Shown here: in pieces, positions 1 through 13,500 of the stretch | Numbering within the stretch: the first letter of the stretch is position 1 | Layout of the letters: the number at the start of each line of letters is the position of its first letter | Assembly (NCBI GenBank): GCA_948146395.1 | Contig: OX411551.1 | Coordinates: 45,914,796-45,978,795 of the forward strand | Length of the DNA stretch: 64,000 bases | Direction of reading: 5' to 3' | From: Fragum whitleyi | Lineage: Eukaryota > Mollusca > Bivalvia > Cardiida > Cardiidae | Program-made: the position numbers and the translations under genes | The notes under the pieces: generated by a model | The model's input: only the letters and a program-made list of their open reading frames with translations | Database searches by the model: none | Told to the model about the DNA's origin: nothing

Positions 1-845
1 TTTCACCCAATCAAAATAATTTTTGTTAATTGATAAAGGGTCGTTCAAGGATCATTCCAGTGAAATTTAGTTGATATCCAAAGATCAGATTCTGAGAAAA
101 TGATTTTCAAATTTTCCACTATATAACATATAGAGAAATGACCTCTGCCCATAAAATACATATTTTTCATCCAATCAAAATAATTCTTGGTACACTGATA
201 AAGGGTCACTCAAGGATCATTCCAGTGAAATTTAGTTGATATCCATCATTTACATTCTGAGAAAATGATTTTCAAAGTTTCCAATTTATAATATATAAAG
301 AAATGACCTCCGCCCATAAAATGCATATTTTCCATCCGATCACAATGATTTGTTGTAGACTGATAAAGGGTCACTCAGGGATCATTCCAGTGAAATTTGG
401 TTGATATCCATCAGTTACATTCTGAGCAAATGATTTTCAAACTTTCCAATATGTAACATATAGAGAAATGACCTCCGCCCATAAAATGCGTATTTTCCAT
501 CCGATCACAATGATTTTTTGTAGACTGATAAAGGGTCACCCAAGGATCATTCATGTAAAATTTAATTGGTATCCATTGATTAGAATCTGAGAAAACTCAC
601 TTTTTACCATATTTGGAAATTAGCCACGCCCATTAAATCCATGTTTTTCATTGGATCAAAATTTCTTGAACAACTTTGAAAGAGGGTCACCCAAGGATCA
701 TTCCTGTGAAGTTTGGTTGAAATCCATCCAGTAGTTTCTGAGGAGAAGATTTTTAAAGAAAAGTTTACGACCGCACGGACGGACGCACGACGGACACAAC
801 GCCATGACAATAGCCCCAGTGGCTTTCAGCCAGTGGAGCTAAAAA
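1..845. repeat. tandem-unit repeat element, family A (3' part)
   Basis: About four ~165-bp units repeat phrases such as gataaagggtcactcaagga, ttagttgatatcc and tagagaaatgacctc. A diverged unit follows, then a degenerate cggacggacgcacgacgga tract and an end phrase (agccccagtgg...cagccagtggagctaaaa). A second copy with the same ending is at 7557-8027, and weak copies lie around 29040-29550. The window starts inside the element. Confidence 0.8.
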
Positions 846-2137
846 CTATCATGTGGACTAACTTTGTTAAAAATAGTTAAGAGAGAGAAGTATTGGGACA
901 AATTCTCTGTCATAGCCCCAAACCTTTTCAATCAGACCCACAAGTCCAATGAGAAACTCCAGTCAGGATAAGAGTGGCCACCCTAATGCACGTTATAGTA
1001 AATTTTTGATATAAATTTGTTAAATATTATTATTTATTTATTTATTTTTTTTTTTTGTATATATATTTTACATTTGATAACATACCACTGCAATAGAAAA
1101 TGAAGTAAATATTTTGGTGTTTACTTTTAATCAATCCACACATGGCTATTATTATTAAGATGCAAAAATCTTGGAGAAAAGAGGATACGTTCTATTGAAA
1201 TTCTGGTAATTTTTGCGATTATTGGAGACCTTTTACATATTGTACAAGCACTAAATCGACTAAACCACTTATAACAGGTCATTTGTAAATAAAGATAACT
1301 TGTAAATCGAAATAACAACCGACCAATAACGAGTATTACCACTCGTTAGGACACGAAATTCCAATACCTTCGCCCGTTGAGTTTTATTCCCTTAATTGGA
1401 TTTGCTTATCTTGATCAACGGAGTAAGGTAAACAATTAGGATAGATAGAGGGCATTGCTTTCATAAATAACGCTTTTAACGATAAAAGCCATGAAATAAG
1501 CCTTGCAAAATCATTATCCGAATATGGTTTGTCCGAAGACAACAACACTTTAAACGGGGCTCGTCGAAGCAATTTTATCGCCGAATACGAGTATTTTAGA
1601 ACCAGCTATGCCTCTTATTAACCGTACAACGCTGCATAATTATGAAAAACATTTATTTTCGCCTAAAATCAAATCACAAAAGTCGCTTTATCGCAAAATA
1701 AGCTAGAATTTTTCGAGGCGTGCAATGCTGTTAAACGGTGCTGTGTGAGAATCACTTTCACATGTTTACCAATACGACACCCCCCAAACCCTCACCCCCG
1801 TCATTTTCGCACAATAAACTGGACTATTTGTTAGAAATAGTCTGTTTTAATTTAGAAAATGTAAAAGGTTAAACCAAAAGTTCAAAATCATTTTATCTTG
1901 TCATTAAAGAAATGGATTAATCGACAATTCAATGAATAACTTTTATAAATGCTTATATAACAATATACACACTTATCAAAGTGTTGCAAAAATCCTCTGA
2001 ACATTTCAAACATTGACGACTGGGCACAAAACAGTAACAACTGCCTTTATTTTTGAATAGAGGTTATTGAATGAGTGGTAATTGAATACTGAAGATATCA
2101 AACAAGTCACATGAGACTGCGTAGATTTTTTATCTGT
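846..2137. other. AT-rich intergenic stretch, no gene recognised
   Basis: Only short open frames. A (TTTA)n/poly-T microsatellite lies at about 1030-1062. Nothing else was recognised. Confidence 0.5.
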
Positions 2138-2366
2138 TTAACCCTTTACTGTTTTACAAAATTTTGGACCTGTCCAAATTCAAAGGTTTTGTAGACGAAA
2201 ATTTAAAGTGGATTTAATTTGAAAAATAACCATCCTTTAGGGTAGAAAATAGTGTGGAAAAAGAAGAAATTGCTTATCAGAAGCAATTTCTTCTTTTTTC
2301 ACAATGTTTTCTCAATCATAAAATCACAGGCACGTAAAAAGCAGGGATTAAACAGCGAAGGGTTAA
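2138..2366 (+). mobile_element. TTAA MITE family 1, copy a
   Basis: TTAA at both ends; terminal phrases TTAACCCTTTACTGTTTTAC and its imperfect mirror ...TTAAACAGCGAAGGGTTAA. An internal palindrome (AAGAAATTGCTT...AAGCAATTTCTT) folds into a hairpin. No coding capacity. Five further copies are in this window. TTAA target duplication points to a piggyBac- or Kolobok-type source. Confidence 0.88.
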
Positions 2367-2757
2367 GATGACAAGTTTAATTAATTCGGTATTCATGGCC
2401 ACAAATTCATTATTCTTTTTATAATATGACCCGCATTTTTGTGATAAAACGAGAAACTAATGATATCTATGGCTTCAAGTTAATCCCCAAAACATATAAC
2501 GCTGTTAAATGATGTCAGCAAATCCATTATGACATCATTTTCACAACAAAAATAGAAAGTTGATGCCCTTTCTTAGCTTGTTTGCATAGTTATTCCACTA
2601 GTGTAAAAACACCCCTGTAATATCAAAAATATTCAACGGGGTTATCTTTCCTCGCAACATAGGTCATATTATAAAGGCAGTTACAACTGTTTTGAGAGAT
2701 TTAACTTCTATCATTTGCCATTCAGTGACAATCATCAAAATATTGTAACAAATCAAA

Positions 2758-2825
2758 GGGTCAGTGCAAAAATATTGTAAGTGCCTATATGTTTATAGGC
2801 ACTTACAATAGTCTTGTGCTGACCC
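2758..2825. repeat. 68-bp palindromic hairpin, GGGTCAGTGC type
   Basis: Near-complete inverted repeat: gggtcagtgcaa...attgtaagtgcctata, a 4-base loop, then the mirror half ending gtgctgaccc. Related hairpins occur at 6144-6210, 17977-18038 and 26917-26990. Confidence 0.75.
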
Positions 2826-3863
2826 CCCTCAAAATGTTAGTACTTGAATATGGTTTAAACCTTTTTTATTTTACATTGATTGGGAAACACATTCTTACAC
2901 TTTAGACAAATCCATCTCAATTCTGCTTCGTAGAAAATTCACAAGCACTCACACAAATGTGTAGAACAAGGAAAGATCCAAGGTCAATGGCTGCTTCCAG
3001 GAATCAAACTCAGGCCCTTTCGGTCAAGAGGCTGATGCTCTACCTCTAGACCATAGACACCATGAATACTTGAATGTAAATTTGAAAACTATTGTAGGCA
3101 CTTCAAAAAGTTTTGCACAGACCCTTTGATATGTTGAGAACAAATTGTGACACAAAAGCTAAGATAAACAAACAATTACAGTCTGTAACTTTATAATTTG
3201 TACATAAAAATACTAAAACTGATCATTGGTAAGTAATATTGCACAAAGTCAGCACATTCAACAAAATTCAAAACTACCTTACAAAATATAGACAAGAGCA
3301 CTGCCTACAGGTGCAAAGCTCGGCTGCAGGTCCTAGAAAATACAAAAGATCCAAGTCAAAAAAAATGTGCAGCTTATATAGAAAAATGCTTTCTGAGTTA
3401 TCCCCCTTAATATTCTGGATACTCGTGTGATGGTGAACGCACATGTCAAGTTACAGTAACAACAGAAATATGACCACGGTTAATGTTTGTCACACCAACG
3501 CTAATGCTTGCACCAACGATGCAAAGGTGCACATGTATGGAAGGTAAAAGTTAAGAAGACAAAAATGATTTCATTAATCCATTATTAGACAACATTTTAG
3601 ACCAGTCGACTTTCAAAGAAGATGGAGATTTTAAGTTAATGGAATTTTTGAAAATATGGTTTTGCTGGAAAGAAAACATGTCACTGAAAACATTGCCTAT
3701 CACAATGTTCTCCAAATTTTTTGCAAGACCATCATAAAAATTAAAATGTGTGGGATAAAGTTACTAAGGCTTTGTTCTTTTTTCAATTATTGTCAGCTTT
3801 AACCATGAGAGCACAAACAAAAAGTACCGACACATCAGTTTCATTGTTACAGAGTTAACTTAA
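2826..3863. other. intergenic stretch with degenerate repeat
   Basis: No gene recognised. Around 3290-3430 a phrase beginning acaagagcactgcctacagg resembles the head of the bivalve tandem-unit elements, but no clear tandem units or end were found. Confidence 0.4.
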
Positions 3864-4027
3864 TTAAGGTAGTGGACCAGAAATAGTTCAGTAACGCTTT
3901 GGAATGCATGATCTTTAACAGTTTTAACCAAAGTTTCCTCATGATTTCATTAGGAAACCTCGGTTAACATTGTGGAAGATTATGAATTCCAAAATATTGC
4001 AGAACTATTACGGGTCCACTACCTTAA
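3864..4027. mobile_element. TTAA MITE family 3, copy a
   Basis: TTAAGGTAGTGGACC at the left and GGTCCACTACCTTAA at the right form an exact 15-bp terminal inverted repeat that includes the TTAA target site. The interior is itself palindromic around tttccta/taggaaa. It lies about 390 bp past the PAXIP1 stop codon and may be part of the 3' UTR. Confidence 0.85.
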
Positions 4028-4419
4028 CAAAACTGACTTTAGACACACACATATTCAGTTTCATAAGAGTTTGTCTTTCAATCAAGTCTTGGCACTTAGG
4101 AAATTGAAATTTTCACATTCTGATATGCAAGACAGATGAATATTTCAATTTAACTCCTAACAAAGGCTACACTTTCATGTACGGCCCTGCCATACCTTTG
4201 TAAATTTGTATGTCTGTTGTTCACAGAATAACAAACTTAATTAAAGGTCTGTTGTTCACTGAATAACAAACTAATTTAAAGGAAGTCATGGACACAAAGT
4301 CATCCTATTCCAACAACTATTCAATCTATAATCCCATGCTTGGCTGTCATCCAGCATCATAAGGGATATTGACTAGAAGGCTGCCATTCTGTTTATCAGT
4401 CACAGTTCATGATTTTGTT

Positions 4420-4505
4420 TCATCTCTGAACTTCTATTTGAAACTGTGAAAAATTCTTCTCTTGCCTTAAAACACCAGTCAGCACAAATTCTGCTGTGTA
4501 CATTT
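4420..4505 (-). CDS. PAXIP1: PAXIP1 last exon and stop codon
   Basis: Completes a Lys codon, then 27 codons and [17 protein letters not shown] matches [14 protein letters not shown] at the C-terminus of vertebrate PTIP, and the distance to the stop is similar. Acceptor CATTTCAG. It is too short to be seen as an isolated frame. No clear AATAAA was recognised in the 3' flank. Confidence 0.92.
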
Positions 4506-7500
4506 CTGAAATGACATATCAATTACAATTAACTAATTTCTTCTGCAATTATTTTTATTCCAAACTTACAAAACACTGTTTTTTCTCTCAAAGAAAAAAA
4601 AGCTTTTGAAAATATTGAAAAAAAAAATTAGAATCAGCAAGCAGTTTCTTCAATTTTCACATAAATTTCTACCCAGAGTAATAAAGTCAGTTATAGACTA
4701 GTCCCATTAACCTGCAACAACTTCCTGTTTTGCCCAGTCTAAAATGATGAGGTGCACTATTCAAGTCTATATACCACAATCACTGATGAAAGAGGGTTTT
4801 AACACTAAATAAACAGACTGTTTTCACTCACCAAACAAATGTTATCCCAATAATTTAAAATAGGCACTTTGTCCGAAAAATTACGCTTGGACTTATCACA
4901 TATCTAATGATATGTGACACGTCACATGAAAAGGGACTATCTGGGTAGTGCGTAAAGTGTCGACCCTAGTCAGGCTGCACGGACTGACTAGTGTCGTAGA
5001 TTTTTGCACTGTTTTTATTTTCTGTATCTAGAATGATCAATCTACCTTCCAGTGAAAGAATTTTTGAAATGCGACCTTTGGGTGACCTACAATGGACCCT
5101 ATCTCTTCTTCAAATATTTATTTTACAGAGTCTAGATGGTCCCTTATCGAGTGACAGGTCACATTATTTTGAATTAACCTTTTGAAGGTCTGATAAGAAA
5201 TGATCTGTACTCCAGAAAAACCTGCCTAAATGACATGACTTTGTAAGTTCAGTTGTTTCACCCAGATATTACTAAACAAGCAATTTTAGACTTATCTAAG
5301 AATTTGCAGATGTTCATTCTAAGTGCATGAGAATTAAAATAAGATTGCAAAATATTGAAGAAACAAGCAGTTTCTCCTTTTTATCAATATCTATCACTAA
5401 ATTGTTTTCAGTACATCAAAAGTACAGTTTGTGGAAAAGTGTTACATAAACAGGTACAAAGGATCTAATTCTTTTTGGAAATAACATTTCCTTGTTTTGT
5501 GAATAATAAATTTTGCTTTTTAGAGAATCAAGGTTTAAGTCTATTGTCAATTTAATTGTTATCTAGGCAGGTTTTCCTGGAGAACGGATCAAATATATGA
5601 GCATGTGAGTGACATTTCCAACATTATCAAATGTACGCCAAGCAAAGACTATGGCAAGCCTGTGCATCGGCCGCTTGCAATAAACAAGTAAATTTAATGA
5701 TCAGAACACTATTTCAGCGGCCGCCGGCCACATTGACAGGTTGCTTGCTGAATACAGGTAACATTTAGAGCAAAAATTGTCGGGGGACAGAGAAGTGGCC
5801 ACTGACGGGAGGTGCACATTGAATGCAGGTGACCATAAGACCAGGTTTGACTGTACTTACTGATTTTGTTTTCAATCAAATCCTCATATAGATGTATATC
5901 ATCAGCACATGTTATCACTAGGAAGGATGGGTTACCCTGAGGAAAAAATAAATAAGACTGCAAAGGTCACAATTTACTCTGCTAAAAAATGCACTGCAAA
6001 ACATCACCATACCCTGGCAATATGCCCAGGCCAGGTGATAAGGCATGAATAGTTCTGGCTCAGAATAGCATGTGCAAATATATCTCATTAAGCTCAATTT
6101 AATGAAAATATTAGATTTTTTGGTGAGAAATTTAACAAATCAATGGCTCAGCACAAAACAGTTGTAACTGCTATGATTTTAGGCAGTTACAACTGTTTGG
6201 CGCTGAGCCAACAAAATCCCTCTCTAAATTACAATTTGCTTTGAGATTTTTCTCTCAATTAGCCAATTTAAATGTGATTTCTGGCTGAAAAATTAGAGAA
6301 TCTCTCAATATCTCACACAAAAATGATCCCTGCAAGGAACACTCTGTGAAAATTATATCCAAACACATAAATCATTGTAGGAGTTGCATTCACAAGATAT
6401 AGAGCAGGGATCATTTTCAGGTGAGATATTGAGATACTCTCTCAATTTTCAACATGAGTGTGATTATTTTTTGAGTTTCATACCTCAATCAACAAATATA
6501 ATCTTCATATTCTATGATTTAATATCATGGAGTTAAAATGTAAAGATTTGTCGATACTAAAGCAGTTTTCTTATGAAACTACTTTTTCAGAAGACTACAA
6601 AATAGCTACACAATCAAAATACATTTCATTGAGAAATAATGGCAATTTTTCAACCAATAGAAAAGTGATGGAATCAACTAGAATTAAATAATAAAATAAT
6701 ATTTTACCTGATTATCAACCAATGACCTCATTATTTGTGATGAGGGTCGTTTCTTAGCTAGCACACCACCAGCACTCTCTATAATCCTCCTTAAATCACT
6801 GACAGGAGGCTGAACACTCGGTGATACGTAAAAAGTTAAACCCTGAAATGTAGCATACAATTATGACCTGTCAATGACCTCATTATTTGTGAGGAGGCTC
6901 ATTTCTTTGCTAGCACAGAGATGTACAGTCCATCTTTCTTAAGCAAGGGCGTTGCTCCCTTTAGGCACTTTACACAAGTGTGTAGTAAAATAAAGTCCCC
7001 TTTAGATGTCGTTGATGAATGATCATAACCTCAAATCTACAGCTTATCTAAGCTGTAGTTGCTATGTTTTGATCATTTACCAACGCTCAAATCACAATAA
7101 GGGGACGGATGACATTCCTCTTTTGTCACAGTCTAAATATGGCCTTTATCCTATATATTCTTTGTTGGTCGCCTTCTGAGTGTGTACAAATTCCAAAACC
7201 CTAGTTACCCCATTGTCAGGCAACCATGTCTATAAATTGACCATTTTAATCAAGCATTTTTTTTCAAAATCCTCTTCTCTTAATCAAAATAGCTCAAAAG
7301 AAGAATTTCTTGGTCTAAACAAGGTGGCGAATTGTCAAAAGATATGACAGGTACACTGCTGAATGTCTAAGTATGAACAATAATGGGTTTATAAAAATAT
7401 TGTAAATGAATCCTTAGTTGTTACTAGAAAGCCATGAATGGCTTGAGTCGCTCCACAGGCTTGAAAATCTTGTAAAAGCAAATAAAAGTTTTGACTAGAT

Positions 7501-10500
7501 TTTTAGATATTTTGGGTTCTACTGATGTTGGGGTTACCCAAATAACATAGCAAAAATGTTGACTGATATCCATCAGTTTAATTCTGAAAAAAGTGATTTT
7601 CAAAGTTTCCACTAAATAACATATAGAGAAATGACCGCCGTCCATAAAATGCATAATTTCTTTCCGATCACAATAATTTTTTGTGGGCTGATAAAGGGTC
7701 ACCCAAGGATCATTCATGTAAAATTTTATTTGTATCCATCAATTACAATCTGAGAAAAACTCACTTTTTACCATATTTGGATATTAGCCACGCCCATTAA
7801 ATCCATGTTTTTCATTGGATCAAAATTTCTTGAACAACTTTGAAAGAGGGTCACCCAAGGATCATTCCTGTGAAGTTTTGTTGAAATTCACCCAGTAGAT
7901 TCTGAGGAGAAGATTTTAAAGAAAAAGTTTAGGACTGGACACACGCAAGGAAGGACGGATGGACACATGCATGACAGACACAATGCCATGACAATAGCCC
8001 CAGTGGCTTACAGCCAGTGGAGCTAATAACACATTTGAATTGTCTCAATGAAATGACTCATTACTTTCAATACCTTCAGAACTATTACCGGTCCACTTCT
8101 TTAAAGGGGACAAAGCTATTTAAAATATAAATTCTAGATGGACTGATGCAGAATGATACTATCAATAAAAGAAATATTGGTAAGCGAGTGCATCACTGTC
8201 TTTAGTGCCTACATAAATAAAGGCACTTACAATGGAGTTACAATAAGCCCTCAATCTTTATTATACAAATTTGCTTTTCACACAAAAGTATGCATCATTT
8301 ATTAACAATTATATATATTCATTACTTACCCCAAATAGACGTTGAGAGTGAGCTCTCCGTAAAGACTCGGCCAGAGAACATTTAATTTCTGCTTCACCCG
8401 CAGGGTCATGTAATATGTACAGACTCTCAGCTGGAAACAGAACATGGTTAATTTCATAAGAAATTTTTATCCTACTTAATTCAAACTTTGTTTGTAAGGT
8501 ATGGGCCAATAATAGTTCCGCAAAATTTCGGTACTCATGATCTTTCACCATGTTGAAATGAAATCATAAGGAAACCTCGGTTAATACTGTTAAAGTTCAT
8601 TTCTTCTGAATCATTGCAGAACCATGACAGGTCCACTAGCTTAAATGTCTGCCACTTTTTCAACAAGCATGGCATTAGTTTTCCTTAATATAATTAAGTA
8701 GAAAACAGGTAGTGTAGGCAAAGATCAGATTGCATGTCTATGCAAGCTGATCTTAGGCTATAAAGTTTGTCAATGATTGATTGATTGAATGGAGTTTAAT
8801 GCCCATTTCAATTTTTTTTCAGTTATATTATGGTGGCTTGAGCACCTCACAATAGATTCCTTGTATTTCTCTCACCAGTACAACCATCACATCCTTTCCT
8901 AGCCAGCAGCTGCTATCTCACATAGGTTTACAGTTATCAACCCTTATGATTTTCATTAGGAAACCTTGGTCAACATTGTGAAAGCTGATAAGTTCCAAAA
9001 TGTTGCGGAACTATTACAGTTCCACTACCTTAGCTGCAGTCTGGCAAAATGCATTTATGTAATCGCAATATGAAAGACTTATCAGTGTTCCATGAAAAAT
9101 AAACAATTCTATATCTTTAGTGCAATGATTAGCCAAAACATGAAAACTAATTCCCAGTTGTCTTAAAGGGTGTCATTTTGCCTGAAATTTCAAGAAAACA
9201 TCATTTATTAATTTGGTAATGCTAAAATAATGTCAAATATGGGGAAATAGACAAAAGTAGGGTATAATTTGGGGGGGGGGGGGGGGTAATTTTGCTTGTT
9301 TGGCGGGGGACCATCAAGTTACAATGTTTTTCTCCATAAATGAACAATAACATTTAAAAAATTTCAACAACTTGAATTGTCATCCACAACAATTTGGACA
9401 AGTCCAAATGTTGTCATGTGGTAATGAGTTTATAACCACTTCCCCCAAAATGCAACATAATTGACTTACGTTGAAGACTGCCTTTCTGATGGCTATCTTC
9501 AATCCACTGCCTACCAACTATAAACTGACAACAATTGATGGCCACAAAAAACTTCATTGTCCGTGAGAATGATTGAGCAACAAGATGTGTACAAAACTGG
9601 GGATTCTCCACCACATTACCACCCAACTGGACAATCATCTGTAATACAAAGTAATAAAGTTATTCAATTTGTGATCAATTGGCAGATGGGTGCTGCATTA
9701 ACCCTTTTACTGTTTTACAAAATTTGGACCTGTCCAAATTCAAAGGTTTTGCAGACGAAAATCAAAAGTGGATTTAATTTGAAAAATAACCATTCAGTAG
9801 GGTAGAAAATAGTGTGCTTGTCAGAAGCAATTTCTTCTTTTTACACAATGTTTTCTCAATTATAAAATCACAGGCATGTAAAAAGCAGGGATTAAACAGC
9901 AAAGGGTTAAAGGATTGTAATTAAAAATGTAAGTAAAGAAAATGGGCATGATTCACACAAATAGCTCCTTCAGTTAAACCACACTTTGGGATTTTTTGCC
10001 ATGGTCTAATTTTCGCCAATTTTGCCACTCTGGCTAGGTGGCACCAAACTTTATCCCTCCTTTTTGAAAATTAGATTCCTTCTTGAACATCAAGGAGTAG
10101 ATTCTGTACAGACTATTCAAAAATGACCAATCTTTAAATAAATTTTTATTTCTTTGTGTCTTATTTTTGCCACCCATACTTGGGTGGCAAAAATAAGTCG
10201 CACCACCATAAAACCACAACGTTTTGGGTAAAACTAGCATAATTCTGACGACAAGAAAATATCACAAAGTGGGGTACCACTTGATTGTATAGAAAGCCCT
10301 GTTTATAGTGAACAAGTGTGCCAAGTTTCATGTGAATTTTTGAGTGATACCAGAGATTAAACAAAATGCCAGGAGTTCTCACACATGACAACCACATGAG
10401 TGATTCCCATTGGTAACACCAATGGGCCAATCTCACAATCCAACCTGGGATGTACATAGACAGACTATTTTCAATAATTATGGGAAAACCTTGGAAAAAC

Positions 10501-13500
10501 TCGATGACGTCAATTAAAATGGTGTTGGCCCTCGAAACTTTAAGTGAAAACATTCAATGTCGCCAGTGCTACTTGTTTAAGTCACTGACGTGAAACCATG
10601 AAATACTTATATAATATCTTTAGATTCTTAAATAAGGGCTGAAAAATTTGTCATTCTCAAAAATTAAGATTTTTCAGCCATTATTTACTGTAAAAGATTT
10701 AAATCTAAAGATAGCGCCGGTTGTTTCCGCAATAGTTTTTCTTACATTGTTTTCGCCTAACAAAATGCACAATTTTGTAACATACCCATCCGCCTTACAT
10801 ACATCCAAGGTCTGTTGCAGTTTACAGAAATGGCCAAGTGATGTTCTGAATGGGTTGATTCCAACAAGGCTAAAGCAGTGCCTTGGGTTTGAAAATAGCT
10901 GAGATAAAACTTAAGTATGGGAATATTCATGAAACAAAGTTTGATTGGATTGCATTATCAAAATGTTTTATAGTTTTTTAGATATTTGAAGCTACACTAA
11001 CATGGTCGGCAAAAAGAACTGGTTACAGTATATTACGGTTATCGTTAGTTTAATCTAAAAGTTCTTTCATCTTTGACAAATTAATTTATTCTTTGATAAC
11101 AAGTTTTTCCCAGTTTTGTAATATTCCTTCTAAATTAAAACCTACCATATGTAATCTCTTAGTAATTCCTTTTGGAAAGCCTGTAAAGAGTATTCTTGGT
11201 CCTTTACCATTCATCACTATTTTAACATCTTCTTCGAGCCGTTGTTTTTTAGCGGGTGAGTGATTTGGATTAGGAATATTTTCTTGTCCCATGGGTACAG
11301 GTTGCAGAGCCTTCTTGATGTTCAAAACTTTCTGCAAATAATACAACTCTATGGTAAACCTGTCCAAGTCTTTCATGCCACTCTTAACCCTTGTCATGCT
11401 GAACCCTGAATATTCCTGCTTTGGCAGGAGCTATAGACAAACATCAGCCTGCACATATGTGCAGTCTGATGTTAGTCTATACAACCTGTTTCTCACTTTT
11501 AAACCAGAATTGTCAATAGATTTAGTTTTTCAAATAAAAATTGACCTACAGTTGGTACTTTCAGTGCTTTTTTCCCTTTGATTTTGATGGAAATTTTTAG
11601 CCAAAATTTATTCAGCATGAGAAGGGTTAATTCAATGAGGTCAAATTTTCTTGCAATAATGAAGATCAAAATTTGACCAGCTGACTGCACATTGCTAAAA
11701 TTAACAATCCTTTTTATAGGGTAAAAAAATATTCTGTTGTGGTGTATTCCACTTTTTTTTCTCTTAAAGTTAGTCTGTGCAGTGTAGATTTAGGTTTCAT
11801 TAATAAAAGTCTAAAATCATCAATCGACTAGAGCTGGGACAAGTAGACATTTTGTACTGTCCATATATTTATCTCATCTACGTCTGTGATTTGCAAATAA
11901 GAAGCCAGGACTCCCAAAACCATCTGAACTTAGTCTGTAGGACCATCTGGAAATTAACTTTGGAAAAGTATTGAAGACTGTTTCAGAATTTGATCCCAAA
12001 AGGTGCATAGTACTTATACAACAGTCAGGTAACAGGAAATGATTCAGGACCCATGTAGTAATGTTACCCTACCATATACCTCGAGACTTAAGTATTCTTC
12101 CATCGCTACAGTTGACCAATTAATCATTTATATTAACCAACTCTGACATGTTATCTTAGAAATTGATGAAAAGAAGAATTTCATTGGATGAAAAAAATGA
12201 TGAAATGCTGTGATATCTGTCAATATCTGTTGAGCAGGCTTCAAGAATGGTGCAACAAATTTGGGTCTATTGGACTCAATAGTTGGGATTATTGGGGTCC
12301 TTGTTCAAATTTGGAAGCACCTGATTTAAACATTGTAATTTTTTTAACTTTTGTTTTTTTTTATAATGAATTTATTGATTTATACCTTGGTTAAAATCAA
12401 ACAGAATATAGGATAGATCTTTCTCATATAGTCACTTGTGTTCTACAACGATTGATTGATTGAATGGAGTTTAACGCCGCTTTCAACATTATTTCAGTTA
12501 TATCGCGGCGGCTGGAGCACCTAACAATGGATTCCTGGTATTTCTCTCACCAGTACAACCATCACATTCTTTCCTAGCCTCCAGCTGCTATCTCACATAG
12601 GTCTACGATTATCAACCCATTGGTGAGAGACAAATAGTCGGAAAGAATGAGTACCGCCGTCGGGGATCGAACCGTGTTCTACAACGAACATGCATCAGAG
12701 ATACCCTTGTCTTACACATGTAAAATCACATTCTAAATTACGTCACCACTATATCTTACACATGTTATCACATTATCATCTGAGCATTCCAAGACGAGGT
12801 ATTAACTTACAAATCTGATGTTAATGTGAGAAAAAGAATCTGTTACTCAATTTCGTTTGAGAAGACCTGATCTTAACCTCATCTAGAATAGAAAAATTAT
12901 CATGCTCGCCAAGGCTCGCTTAATAATGTTTCTATTCTTAACCCAGTCAAGATCAGCTTTTCTCAAATAAAATTCATGACAGATCTTATGTATCCCTTTT
13001 GGTTAAAACTACAGCTCAGAATTGAAGACTGCTTGTAAAAGACTTCAATTCTTTGAGATTGATACCCATGGGATCCATATGACTTGCAACAGAGAGTTTT
13101 TAGAGTTCCTGCTACATATTTGTGAGCCTAAGACTAGCAAAATTTGCATTCCATGAGATGCTGTGTCAATCAAATACACATACCTTCCATGTTTCTTTGG
13201 TTACTTTTAGAGGTGCCTTCCAGGCAGCTGGAAATGAACAGAAACAATTATATTTGGTCTTAGTGACTTTCTTAAATGGAGGAAGTTGAAAATATGTTTC
13301 CATATTGACAACCTCTTTATTTCAAACTTTAAAGGATTTCGCTAATGCAAACAAGGTGCCAAATTGTCACAAGATACGCCCGTCACACTGCTTAGTATTA
13401 ACTGGGGGTTTGAATAGAACTGAGGTTATTTTGTGTGAATATTTTTTGCACCCATGAAGTTTCATGATCCTAGCTATTTTACTTTTAGAGATATACTCCT

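Noticed and set aside
10161..10553. 130-codon minus-strand open frame
   Set aside because: No recognisable domain, no splice context in phase with PAXIP1, and the frame overlaps inverted repeat pieces. Treated as chance.
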